From an uncultured Coriobacteriales bacterium (lineage in GTDB: Bacteria; Actinomycetota; Coriobacteriia; Coriobacteriales; UMGS124), in NCBI GenBank assembly GCA_934654475.1, contig CAKUFZ010000020.1, forward strand, positions 1 to 32,865: a stretch of 32,865 nt of DNA. Reading direction: 5' to 3'. The position numbers and the translations under genes were made by a program. Positions 1-7,268 of the stretch are shown here, one piece after another; position 1 is the first letter of the stretch, and every line of letters begins with the position of its first letter. The notes under the pieces were generated by a model. That model searched no databases, had not been told where the DNA came from, and saw only the letters and a list, made by a program, of their open reading frames with translations.

Positions 1-50
1 TTCCACGGAGCCTCATGTACTCCAGTAGGCCAAAGGCCCGCACCGCGCAC

Positions 51-129
51 ATCGGCTCCGTGCGCCTTGCGCGTGAGAACCCGCGTTTTAGTGAGAGGCG
101 GAACCTGGCCTGCTGCGTTCCGCAGGGCT
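51..129. repeat. Diverged direct repeat, copy 1 (hairpin-forming)
   Basis: This aligns without gaps to 199-277 at an offset of 148 bases, with about 61 of 79 positions identical by hand count and 45 of 54 in the core 76-129. Copy 1 contains the perfect inverted repeat GCGGAAC (98-104) / GTTCCGC (117-123). An overlapping alternative hairpin, CTGCG-TTC-CGCAG, lies at 113-125. A second dyad, GCGCAC/GTGCGC, straddles its left end (about 45-65). Confidence 0.7.
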
Positions 130-198
130 CGTCGCACAGACCGCTCCGTGTCGGGAGGCTCACGCGCGGTGCGCACCTTTGGTGTACATCTAGTACGC

Positions 199-277
199 AT
201 CGCCTCCCGATGCCTTGCAGGCCAGAACCCGCGTTTTGGTGGGTTGTGGAACCTGGATTGCTGTGTTCTGCAGGGCT
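199..277. repeat. Diverged direct repeat, copy 2 (hairpin-forming)
   Basis: This is the partner of 51-129. The equivalent arms are GTGGAAC (246-252) and GTTCTGC (265-271). They still pair at all seven positions because the two changed positions form G-T (G-U in RNA) wobble pairs. The substitutions therefore preserve the stem, which suggests that the RNA structure rather than the exact sequence is kept. It ends 42 bases before the gyrA start codon. Confidence 0.7.
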
Positions 278-319
278 TTGATTGCCAACGATTAGGACCA
301 CGTAGAGAAAGGCTGTAGC

Positions 320-3061
320 GTGGCTGACGATTCTAACAACATGAACGAGGGTGTGGGCCTGCCTGAGGACCTGCGCCGCCTCATGGCGCGCGCCGAGGAG
401 GATGCGTCGTCGGGTGAAGAGTACGATCCCGATGCTCCCGACGAGACAGGTGAAGAGGAGGCCGAAGAGGAGGAAGACGAGGAGCTTGAGGCGGGCGTAG
501 AGGACATCGCCCCTGCCCAGCTCCAGCTTACCGAGTTCGGCGGAGAGATGGAGCAGTCGTTCATCGAGTACTCGATGAGCGTCATCACCGCGCGCGCCCT
601 TCCTGACGTGCGCGACGGCTTGAAGCCGGTGCACCGCCGCATCCTGTACGCCATGAACGAGGCGGGCATCTTCCCCAACAAGCCCCATAAGAAGTCGGCA
701 TGGACCGTCGGTGAAGTTATCGGTAAGTACCACCCCCACGGTGACTCCGCCGTGTACGACGCCATGGTGCGCCAGGCCCAGTGGTTCTCCATGCGTGTGC
801 CGCTGGTAGACGGCCACGGCAACTTCGGCAACATCGACGGCGACTCTGCGGCAGCCATGCGTTACACCGAGTCGCGCCTGGCCAAGCCCGCCATGGAGCT
901 CCTGCGCGACCTCAACAAGGACACCGTGGACTGGCAGCCCAACTACGACGAGTCGCTCCACGAGCCCACGGTGCTTCCGGCACGCTTCCCCAACTTGCTC
1001 GTCAACGGATCGGCCGGCATCGCCGTCGGCATGGCGACCAACGTCGCCCCCCACAACCTCGGCGAGGCCATCGACGCCACCTGCATGCTCATCGACAACC
1101 CCGATGCCACGGTCGACGAGCTCATGACCGTGATGCCCGGTCCTGACTTCCCCACCGGCGCCATCATCATGGGTTCCGACGGTATTCGCGAGGCCTATGA
1201 GACCGGCCGCGGCTCGCTCACCGTGCGTGCCAAGGCTCATGTCGAGACGAGCAAGACGGGCCGTAACAAGCTCGTGTTCACCGAGTTCCCCTACACGGTG
1301 AACAAGGGCATGCTGCAGGAGAAGATCGCCCAGCTTGTCAACGAGAAGCGCATCGAAGGCGTCGCCGACATGCGCGACGAGTCCAACCGCAAGGGCCTAC
1401 GTCTCGTTATCGAGCTCAAGAACTCCGCCGTGCCCGAGGTCGTGCTCAACAACCTCTACAAGCACACCTCTCTGCAGACCACGTTCGGCTGCAACCACCT
1501 GGCGCTCGTCAACGGCGTGCCCAAGCAGCTGAGCCTGCGCGAGATGCTGCAGTACTACATCGACCACCAGGTTGAGGTCGTCACGAGGCGCACGCGCTAC
1601 GACCTGGCAAAGGCCCAGGCCCGCGCACACATCCTCGAGGGCCTGCTCATGGCGCTCGACAACATCGACGAGGTCATCAACATCATCCGCTCCTCGCGCA
1701 CCGACGTCGAGGCTTCCGAGCGCATGATCTCTCGTTTCGGCTTCACGACCGAGCAGACTGCAGCCATCCTCGAGATGCGCCTGAAGCGCCTCACCGGCCT
1801 CGAGCGCGACAAGATCCAGGAGGAGTTGGACGGTCTGCGCCGCGCCATCGCCTACTACGAGGACCTTCTTGCCAACCCCGACAAGATTCTGGGCGTCATC
1901 AAGGAAGAGATGCTCGAGATCAAGGAGAAGTTCTCCGACCCGCGTCGCACCGAGATCAGCCATGAGGGCACCAAGGAGCTCAACGTCGAGGACCTCATCG
2001 CCGACGAGGACATGGTCGTCACCATCACGTCTTCGGGCTATGTCAAGCGCCTGCCCGTTGCCACCTACCGCTCACAGAACCGCGGCGGCAAGGGCATGCA
2101 GGGCGTGAACCTCAAGGAGAACGACTTCGTCGACCGCATCTTCGTGGCCTCGACCCACGAGTACGTCCTCTTCTTCACCAACAAGGGCAAGGTCTACCGC
2201 CTCAAGGTCCACGAGCTGCCGCTCGCCAGCCGCACGGCTCGCGGCACGGCCATCGTGAACCTGCTGCCGCTCGAGGAAGGCGAGACCGTCGCCGCCGTCG
2301 TGAACACGCGCGACTTCCCCGAGAACGACTACTGGTTCTTCGCCACGCGCGAGGGTATGGTCAAGAAGACCTCGCTGGCGGAGTTTGCCAAGTCGCGCCG
2401 CGACGGCATCATCGCCATTCTGCTGCGTCCCACCGACGAGCTCATCGCCGTGCGCCGCGTGCATGAGGGCGACAAGGTCATCCTGGTGTCCGACGCCGGC
2501 AAGGCCATCAAGTGGGACGAGTCGCAGGTGCGCCCCACCGGCCGCAACACCATGGGCGTCAAGGGCATCGCGCTCACCGACGGCGCCAAGCTGCTCTCCA
2601 TGGAGACGACCAACGGCAACGGTGACCTGTTCGTCATCACTGAGAAGGGCTACGGCAAGCGCACGCCCATCAGCGAGTACCCCGAGCAGAACCGTGGCGG
2701 CCAGGGTGTGTACACCATTCAAATGACGGTGAAGAAGGGCCTGCTTGCAGGTGTGAAGGTCATCGGTCCGCAGCATGAGATTATGATCGTCTCCGCCGAG
2801 GGCATCGTCATCCGCGTGCGTGCCAACGACATCTCGAAGCTCGGCCGCTCCACGCAGGGCGTGCGCATCATGGACGTGGCCGATGGCGACAGGGTCATGG
2901 CTGTGGCTCGCATGCGCCCCAACAACAAGTCCAAGGCTGCCCAGCTGTCGGGCCAGGGCACCCTTGACCTCAACGCCGTGACCGACGGCGGCCTCGACGA
3001 GGTCGACCTGGGCGACGGCGAGGAAGGTTCCGTCGACGAGGCGCTCGAAGCCGGAGAGTAA
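320..3061 (+). CDS. gyrA: DNA gyrase subunit A
   Basis: This is the breakage-rejoining subunit of type IIA topoisomerase, which with GyrB introduces negative supercoils into DNA. The 913-residue product has the family core SMSVITARALPDVRDGLKPV, the catalytic tyrosine in AAMRYTE (Tyr182) and the quinolone-pocket segment GDSAVYD, with the susceptible-type Ser143 and Asp147. The C-terminal beta-pinwheel carries a GyrA-box-like QNRGGKG (586-592), one Arg-to-Asn and one Arg-to-Lys change from the common QRRGGRG. A ParC identity is less likely given this box and the tRNA context. The GTG start at 320 has an AGAAAGG ribosome site seven bases upstream; the ATG at 341 has none. About 60 extra N-terminal residues, very rich in Glu and Asp, precede the usual start of the family. 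A strong terminator follows. Confidence 0.95.
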   Translation: MADDSNNMNEGVGLPEDLRRLMARAEEDASSGEEYDPDAPDETGEEEAEEEEDEELEAGVEDIAPAQLQLTEFGGEMEQSFIEYSMSVITARALPDVRDGLKPVHRRILYAMNEAGIFPNKPHKKSAWTVGEVIGKYHPHGDSAVYDAMVRQAQWFSMRVPLVDGHGNFGNIDGDSAAAMRYTESRLAKPAMELLRDLNKDTVDWQPNYDESLHEPTVLPARFPNLLVNGSAGIAVGMATNVAPHNLGEAIDATCMLIDNPDATVDELMTVMPGPDFPTGAIIMGSDGIREAYETGRGSLTVRAKAHVETSKTGRNKLVFTEFPYTVNKGMLQEKIAQLVNEKRIEGVADMRDESNRKGLRLVIELKNSAVPEVVLNNLYKHTSLQTTFGCNHLALVNGVPKQLSLREMLQYYIDHQVEVVTRRTRYDLAKAQARAHILEGLLMALDNIDEVINIIRSSRTDVEASERMISRFGFTTEQTAAILEMRLKRLTGLERDKIQEELDGLRRAIAYYEDLLANPDKILGVIKEEMLEIKEKFSDPRRTEISHEGTKELNVEDLIADEDMVVTITSSGYVKRLPVATYRSQNRGGKGMQGVNLKENDFVDRIFVASTHEYVLFFTNKGKVYRLKVHELPLASRTARGTAIVNLLPLEEGETVAAVVNTRDFPENDYWFFATREGMVKKTSLAEFAKSRRDGIIAILLRPTDELIAVRRVHEGDKVILVSDAGKAIKWDESQVRPTGRNTMGVKGIALTDGAKLLSMETTNGNGDLFVITEKGYGKRTPISEYPEQNRGGQGVYTIQMTVKKGLLAGVKVIGPQHEIMIVSAEGIVIRVRANDISKLGRSTQGVRIMDVADGDRVMAVARMRPNNKSKAAQLSGQGTLDLNAVTDGGLDEVDLGDGEEGSVDEALEAGE

Positions 3062-3102
3062 CGGCTTTCGAGGTCGTCACTGACCTTGCGTGCTTGAAAG
3101 GG

Positions 3103-3155
3103 AAGGGCCTGTCCGCTCAATGCTTCTCAAAGAAGCGAGCGGACAGGCCCTTTTT
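3103..3155. terminator. Strong terminator between gyrA and the DUF151 gene
   Basis: Two 16-base arms (3103-3118 and 3137-3152) pair perfectly around an inner GCTTC/GAAGC hairpin, and the top strand continues into a T run. It lies between convergent genes, and the minus strand also has a T/C-rich tail, so it may stop transcription from both sides. Confidence 0.93.
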
Positions 3156-3181
3156 CGTGCGCGATATGAGTGCGATTGGCT

Positions 3182-3682
3182 CTACAACGAGAAGTCTTCG
3201 GGGTTGAGCTCCTCCACAAAGCTGTGAAACTCCTCCTGCATGGCCTTTTGTGCCTCTTTGGGGACGTTGACCCATGCCGGGAAGCTCGCCGAGGCCATCA
3301 CTGCGTCGTCGACGTAGATGGGGGCTTGGGCTCGCACCGCCAACGCAATGGCGTCAGAGGGCCTCGAATCGATGCAGACCTCATCGCAGATGCGCTTGAT
3401 GTGGATGCTGGCATAGAACACTGTGCCGCTTACCTTGTCGATGGACACATGGCTTACCTGCCCACCGAGCTGCACGATGGCAGCATTGAGGAGCGCATGC
3501 GTCATGGGTCGGCTTGCGCCGTCGGGGTTGAGGGCACGGCCGATGCAGGCTGCCTCCACGGGGCCGATGCAAATGGGAAGCACGGAGTCTCGGTGCTTTT
3601 CTCCTGCTACCGGCCTCAAAAGAACGAGGCTTGTGCCAGGGATCGAGCCCATTGCGACCGTCTCTAGATTCACGCGTATCAC
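3182..3682 (-). CDS. DUF151 bifunctional nuclease family protein
   Basis: The 166-residue protein is a compact single DUF151 domain (bifunctional nuclease family, named after a plant member with RNase and DNase activity). Recognisable features are the opening VNLETVAMGS, the segment LPICIGPVEAACI and the hallmark SRPSDAIALAVR near residues 106-117. Its bacterial role is not well established, so the nuclease name is inherited from the family and not shown here. The GTG start at 3682 (minus strand) has GAGGAGG about six bases upstream, which fixes the start better than any internal ATG. It is divergent from the tRNA-Ile promoter and convergent with gyrA, so it is probably monocistronic. Confidence 0.88.
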   Translation of the reverse strand: MIRVNLETVAMGSIPGTSLVLLRPVAGEKHRDSVLPICIGPVEAACIGRALNPDGASRPMTHALLNAAIVQLGGQVSHVSIDKVSGTVFYASIHIKRICDEVCIDSRPSDAIALAVRAQAPIYVDDAVMASASFPAWVNVPKEAQKAMQEEFHSFVEELNPEDFSL

Positions 3683-3775
3683 TGCAGCCTCCTCTCGCTT
3701 CCTCTTTGCTCACTATAGGTTGCCCATTGTAGCTGTTTTGAATTATGATGATGTCTTCACAAATCAAATTCATTG

Positions 3776-3805
3776 TTGACGTCAGGCTTGAGGACGTTGT
3801 ATATT
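3776..3805 (+). promoter_or_regulatory. Sigma70-type promoter for tRNA-Ile
   Basis: TTGACG (3776-3781), an 18-base spacer and TATATT (3800-3805) closely match the housekeeping consensus. The expected start of transcription near 3812 is about ten bases before the tRNA. The short leader contains the word CCCGCGTTTT (3810-3819). Confidence 0.78.
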
Positions 3806-3821
3806 AATCCCCGCGTTTTGA

Positions 3822-3898
3822 GGGCCCGTAGCTCAGTTGGTCAGAGCGTCCGGCTGATAACCGGGAGGTCACAAGTTCGAACCTTGTCGGGCCCACCA
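3822..3898 (+). tRNA. tRNA-Ile (anticodon GAT)
   Basis: The full cloverleaf can be folded by eye: acceptor GGGCCCG/CGGGCCC, D-arm GTAGCTCAGTTGGTC, anticodon stem TCCGG/CCGGG with loop CTGATAA, and T-loop TTCGAAC. The discriminator is A and CCA is encoded (3896-3898). It lies outside any rRNA operon. gyrA followed by tRNA-Ile and tRNA-Ala is a familiar actinobacterial arrangement. Confidence 0.97.
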
Positions 3899-3908
3899 TT
3901 TACTTGGT

Positions 3909-3956
3909 AATAAACGCCTCAGCGTGAGCCGAGTCGCCGCTGGGGCGTTTATTTTT
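3909..3956 (+). terminator. Terminator between tRNA-Ile and tRNA-Ala
   Basis: Arms 3909-3924 and 3938-3953 pair over 16 positions with one G-T wobble, followed by a T-rich run (3952-3956). It lies only ten bases after tRNA-Ile and ends seven bases before tRNA-Ala, so the downstream tRNA either depends on read-through or has its own promoter, which I cannot see. Confidence 0.85.
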
Positions 3957-3962
3957 ACCTAT

Positions 3963-4038
3963 GGGGATGTAGCTCAGCTGGGAGAGCGCGGGCTTTGCAA
4001 GCCTGAGGCCGAGGGTTCGAACCCCTTCATCTCCACCA
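3963..4038 (+). tRNA. tRNA-Ala (anticodon TGC)
   Basis: The acceptor GGGGATG/CATCTCC (one G-T pair), D-arm GTAGCTCAGCTGGGA, anticodon loop TTTGCAA and T-loop TTCGAAC are all present. The discriminator A and an encoded CCA occupy 4035-4038. TGC reads GCN codons through wobble. Confidence 0.97.
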
Positions 4039-4049
4039 TCGAAACGAGC

Positions 4050-4082
4050 GGGTCGGACGGGGAAACCTGGCCGGCCCTTTTT
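4050..4082 (+). terminator. Terminator after tRNA-Ala
   Basis: GGGTCGG (4050-4056) pairs with CCGGCCC (4071-4077), with one wobble, and is followed by five T residues. It ends 31 bases before the next start codon. Confidence 0.8.
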
Positions 4083-4113
4083 GTTATTCCGGCGCGCGGA
4101 GGGAGCCGTCCAG

Positions 4114-4803
4114 ATGAATCGCTTCGAGGCCCTGCATGCCCTCGGTTTGGAGGAGGGGGCAAACGACGAGGACATCACGATGGCCCTCTATGGACTGGAA
4201 AAGGCTGTGGGGGAGTTTGACTTCTCCGACATCCCGGCTTTGCAGAACCGCGTCGATCATTTCCTCAACAAAGCCCGCGAGGCAAAGAAGTATCTCCTCA
4301 ACCCGCACAACCGCTCAGCGGCCCGTCAGGTGGACTCGTATGCGAATCCCCACAAGGGCAAAACGCGTGTGACTGCCCTTGTCGAGAAGCAGTCGCGGCT
4401 GAAGGGCGTGGAGCTCCTGCGCCAACAGGTGTGTATATACCTGGGCGTTCAGCAGGAAGCTCGTCGCAACTCCATCATCGCCCTGTTGGTATGCATCGTT
4501 GTGGGATTCGTCGCCTTGCGCTACGTGCGCCTGATGATGGCACGCGTTACCATCTTCACCGTGCTTGCCGTTGCAGCCGTGGTTGCCTCCACGGTCCTCA
4601 CGCGTTCCATCCTCACGTGTCGCAAGCTCAAAGGTCATATCTTGGCCATCGACGAGTTGATTGCCTCTTTCAAGTGCGCGCTGGGTTTGACCGATGGAGA
4701 GGATGTGGCATCCACTCAGAAGGTTCCGGCTGCGCTTGAGGCGCCTGTGATTGATCCCGACCAGGATGTTGAGCACGAAGATGCCGACAGGAAGGAAGCA
4801 TGA
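4114..4803 (+). CDS. Membrane protein with a J-like N-terminal domain
   Basis: I do not recognise a named family. The 229-residue product begins with a segment resembling the helices of a DnaJ domain: FEALHALGLEEGANDEDITM (residues 4-23), and later NKAREAKKYLLNPHNRSAAR (52-71), comparable to the AYEVLSDPEKR-type end of J domains. The HPD tripeptide that activates DnaK is not visible, so it may not be a DnaK partner. Two adjacent hydrophobic segments follow (about 119-137 and 145-163) with a very short connecting loop, then a cytoplasmic acidic tail. The ATG at 4114 has GGAGGGA nine bases upstream; an in-frame TTG at 4081 lies inside the tRNA-Ala terminator and is rejected. Its stop overlaps the next start (ATGA), so the two are probably translated together. 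Confidence 0.7.
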   Translation: MNRFEALHALGLEEGANDEDITMALYGLEKAVGEFDFSDIPALQNRVDHFLNKAREAKKYLLNPHNRSAARQVDSYANPHKGKTRVTALVEKQSRLKGVELLRQQVCIYLGVQQEARRNSIIALLVCIVVGFVALRYVRLMMARVTIFTVLAVAAVVASTVLTRSILTCRKLKGHILAIDELIASFKCALGLTDGEDVASTQKVPAALEAPVIDPDQDVEHEDADRKEA

Positions 4804-5273
4804 TGAGCGATGCACATGACGCGCCCTGCACCCCCGAGCCCATCAGCCAAGAGCTCGACGACCTCACCTGTTCCCTCATCGATTATGCACTCGATATTCT
4901 TGCCACCTCTGGCGAGCTTTCTGTGAGCCTTGCTGTTGCCGACAAGGCCGGCAAGGCAACGCTGCTCACCTTCGATGACGACGACTTCGAGGAGAGCATC
5001 GAAGAGGCCCGCATGCGTGTGCGCGCGGCTGCCACGGGCAAGCAGCCGATTGAGGGCCTTACCGGCCCTGCCGTGCGTTATGCCATTGCGTACGACGGCG
5101 CAATCGACGAAGGCTTTGAAGAGGGATATGTTCCCGCCCTCATTGTCGAATACGGCGAGAAGGGTCTTTCGCAGGGCTATTCCGCCTACCTTACCTATGA
5201 CAACCCCGCCGATGAGCAAAACTTTGTGTGCTCAGATGTTGCACCTGCCGGTGTGGTGGAGTTACTCGCATAG
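4800..5273 (+). CDS. Conserved-looking hypothetical protein (paralogue of 11172-11735)
   Basis: Function is unknown. The 157-residue protein is acidic, soluble, and has no signal peptide or membrane segment. A predicted helix at the N terminus (LTCSLIDYALDILATSGELS) is followed by alternating strands including VRYAIAYDGAIDEG and VPALIVEYGEKGLSQGYSAY. The spacing and pattern resemble the protein at 11172-11735 (YVLCYDGDVETDDG and CIVAEVADRGSADAYILV), suggesting a shared fold. The start ATG overlaps the stop of the J-like membrane protein gene by four bases; the ATG immediately after it (4803) is also possible. Translational coupling suggests the two proteins act together, but this is inference. 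Confidence 0.75.
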   Translation: MMSDAHDAPCTPEPISQELDDLTCSLIDYALDILATSGELSVSLAVADKAGKATLLTFDDDDFEESIEEARMRVRAAATGKQPIEGLTGPAVRYAIAYDGAIDEGFEEGYVPALIVEYGEKGLSQGYSAYLTYDNPADEQNFVCSDVAPAGVVELLA

Positions 5274-5328
5274 AACTCGCTATTCTTATCGCATGTACGC
5301 ACGTTACGTCTGAAAGGTTGAAAAACAT

Positions 5329-7185
5329 ATGCGTCAGGAGCACTTGAGAAACGTTGCAATCATCGCCCACGTCGACCATGGTAAGACTACCTTGTGCGAC
5401 AAGCTCCTGCGTGCGACGGACGCCTTCCGTGCCAACCAGGAGGTGCAGGAGCGCATCCTCGACTCTAACGACCAGGAGCGCGAGCGCGGCATCACCATCC
5501 TTGCCAAGAACATCTCCATTGAGTACAAGGGCATCAAGATCAACGTGATCGACACTCCTGGCCACGCTGACTTCGGTGGCGAGGTCGAGCGCGTTCTGCA
5601 TATGGCCGACGGCGCCCTGCTGCTCGTTGACGCCTTCGAGGGCCCCATGCCCCAGACGCGTTTCGTGCTCTCCAACGCTATCTCTGCCGGCCTTTCCATC
5701 ATGATCGTCATCAACAAGATCGACCGTCCCGGCGCCCGTCCCGAGGCTGCCGTCAACGACGTGCTCGACCTGATGTGCGACCTGGGCGCCACCGACGAGC
5801 AGCTCGCCTTCTCCATGGAGCACGTCATCTTCGCCTCGGGTGTCAACGGCTATGCCCGTCTTGATCCCGAAGACGGCAACATGGACATGTATCCGCTGCT
5901 CGACATGATCGTCGACGGCCTGCCCGCTCCCGAAGTCGACGTCGACGCCCCTCTTGCCATGCAGGTCGTCAACGTCGACCATGACAACTTCCTCGGCCGC
6001 ATCGGCGTGGGCCGCATCTACTCCGGCACGGTGCACAAGGGCGACAAGATCGCTGTCGTCAAGAACAACGGCTCCACTTCCACGGCCACGGTCAAGACGC
6101 TCTTCACCTTTGACTACCTTGGTCGCAAAGAGTGCACCGAGGCTCAGGCTGGCGACATCGCCGCAGTCGTGGGTGCCGACGGCACCGACATCGGCGACGT
6201 GTTCACCGATCCCGAGAACCCCCAGCACCTTGAGCCTCTTCATGTTGATCCCCCCACGCTGTCGGTCATTTTCGAGGCTTCCACCTCGCCGCTCGTGGGT
6301 CGCGAGGACCAGAACAACATCGTGGGCGCCCGCCAGCTCAAGGAGCGCCTGATGGCCGAGAAAGAGGCCAACATCACGATGTCCATTAACGAGCTCGAGG
6401 ATCACTCGGGCGTCGAGGTCGCCGGTCGCGGCATCCTGCACCTGACTGTTCTCATGGAGAGCATGCGCCGCGAGGGCTACGAGTTCCAGGTCGGCCGTCC
6501 CCGCGTCATCTATCACAAGGACGAGAACGGCAAGCTCCTCGAGCCCTATGAGGAGGCCGTGGTCGAGACTCCTGCCGAGTATGCCGGCAAGGTCATCGAG
6601 CAGTTCGGCTTCGTGGGTGGCGTCATGACCAACATGGAGACCTACGACGACCGCGCTAACGTGAAGTTCAAGATCCCCACCCGCGGCCTCATGGGCCTCA
6701 AGACCCGCGTGCTCAACGTCAGCCACGGCGAGGCCATGATGTACCACACGTTCCTCGAGTACGGCCCCTACGCAGGCGACATCAACGCCCGCAAGAACGG
6801 CCTCATGGTCTCCATGTCCACCGAGGCCGCCGTCGCCTACGCCCTGGGTACCCTGCAGGAGCGCGGCCAGCTCTTCGTTGAGCCGGGCGACGAGTGCTAC
6901 GAGGGCATGATTGTGGGCGAGCAGCCTCGCGAGGGCGAGATGGTCGTCAACGTCGCGCGTACCAAGTCCCTGGGCAACCAGCGTTCCTCCACGGCCGACA
7001 TCGCCGTGCAGCTTACCCCCAAGCGTACCTTCACGCTTGAGGAGGCCCTCGAGTACATCGCCGACGACGAGCTTGTCGAGGTGACCCCGCGTCACATCCG
7101 CATGCGCAAGCGCCTGCTCACCGAGACCGAGCGCCGCAAGGCCAAGGTCCGCGCCATGAACGCCGCGGCTGCCGCCAACGCCTAA
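5329..7185 (+). CDS. typA: Ribosome-associated translational GTPase TypA/BipA
   Basis: This 618-residue GTPase binds the 70S ribosome and assists ribosome assembly and stress adaptation. The G domain shows the P-loop AHVDHGKTT (about 13-21), the switch region RERGITI, DTPGHADFGGE and NKID. Domains II, III, V and the TypA-specific C terminus follow (for example the RGLMGLKTR loop). Length and architecture match the family, which distinguishes it from EF-G and LepA. The ATG at 5329 is preceded by GAAAGG. It is separated by 55 bases from the upstream hypothetical gene and ended by its own terminator. Confidence 0.96.
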   Translation: MRQEHLRNVAIIAHVDHGKTTLCDKLLRATDAFRANQEVQERILDSNDQERERGITILAKNISIEYKGIKINVIDTPGHADFGGEVERVLHMADGALLLVDAFEGPMPQTRFVLSNAISAGLSIMIVINKIDRPGARPEAAVNDVLDLMCDLGATDEQLAFSMEHVIFASGVNGYARLDPEDGNMDMYPLLDMIVDGLPAPEVDVDAPLAMQVVNVDHDNFLGRIGVGRIYSGTVHKGDKIAVVKNNGSTSTATVKTLFTFDYLGRKECTEAQAGDIAAVVGADGTDIGDVFTDPENPQHLEPLHVDPPTLSVIFEASTSPLVGREDQNNIVGARQLKERLMAEKEANITMSINELEDHSGVEVAGRGILHLTVLMESMRREGYEFQVGRPRVIYHKDENGKLLEPYEEAVVETPAEYAGKVIEQFGFVGGVMTNMETYDDRANVKFKIPTRGLMGLKTRVLNVSHGEAMMYHTFLEYGPYAGDINARKNGLMVSMSTEAAVAYALGTLQERGQLFVEPGDECYEGMIVGEQPREGEMVVNVARTKSLGNQRSSTADIAVQLTPKRTFTLEEALEYIADDELVEVTPRHIRMRKRLLTETERRKAKVRAMNAAAAANA

Positions 7186-7196
7186 GATTGCTTTTC

Positions 7197-7230
7197 AAGG
7201 CCTCGCCTGGGAAACTGGGCGGGGCCTTTC
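7197..7230 (+). terminator. Terminator after typA
   Basis: AAGGCCTCGCC (7197-7207) pairs with GGCGGGGCCTT (7218-7228) with one wobble; a short T/C tail follows. Confidence 0.8.
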
Positions 7231-7268
7231 TTGGATTATTGTCAGGTTTGTGAGACGAGAGGATGACC

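Larger units (their letters stand above)
1..319. other. Non-coding region upstream of gyrA
   Basis: No convincing gene is seen here. Two short open frames cross the region, but they have no usable ribosome binding site and no recognisable product. The region is G+C-rich and full of short inverted repeats. It is dominated by two copies of a diverged repeat (51-129 and 199-277). Because the repeat period is 148 bp, not a multiple of three, a reading frame would not be kept between copies, which argues against coding. The region probably separates gyrA from a gene to its left (gyrB would be usual, but it is outside the window). I do not see a confident promoter. Confidence 0.6.

Noticed and set aside
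15..318. Overlapping short open frames of 83-88 codons before gyrA
   Set aside because: They cross repeat copies whose 148-base period breaks the frame, have no ribosome site and encode no recognisable protein.
320..3061. Possibility that the topoisomerase is ParC
   Set aside because: A GyrA-box-like QNRGGKG is present and the following tRNA-Ile/tRNA-Ala pair matches the gyrA neighbourhood of actinobacteria.
3822..4038. tRNA-Ile/tRNA-Ala as a remnant of an rRNA operon
   Set aside because: No 16S or 23S sequence flanks them; each has its own terminator and the pair has a dedicated promoter.
5191..7095. Very long minus-strand open frame (634 codons) opposite typA
   Set aside because: It is the antisense shadow of typA, caused by G+C-biased codons; composition is dominated by Val, Leu, His, Gly and Asp and no domain is recognisable.
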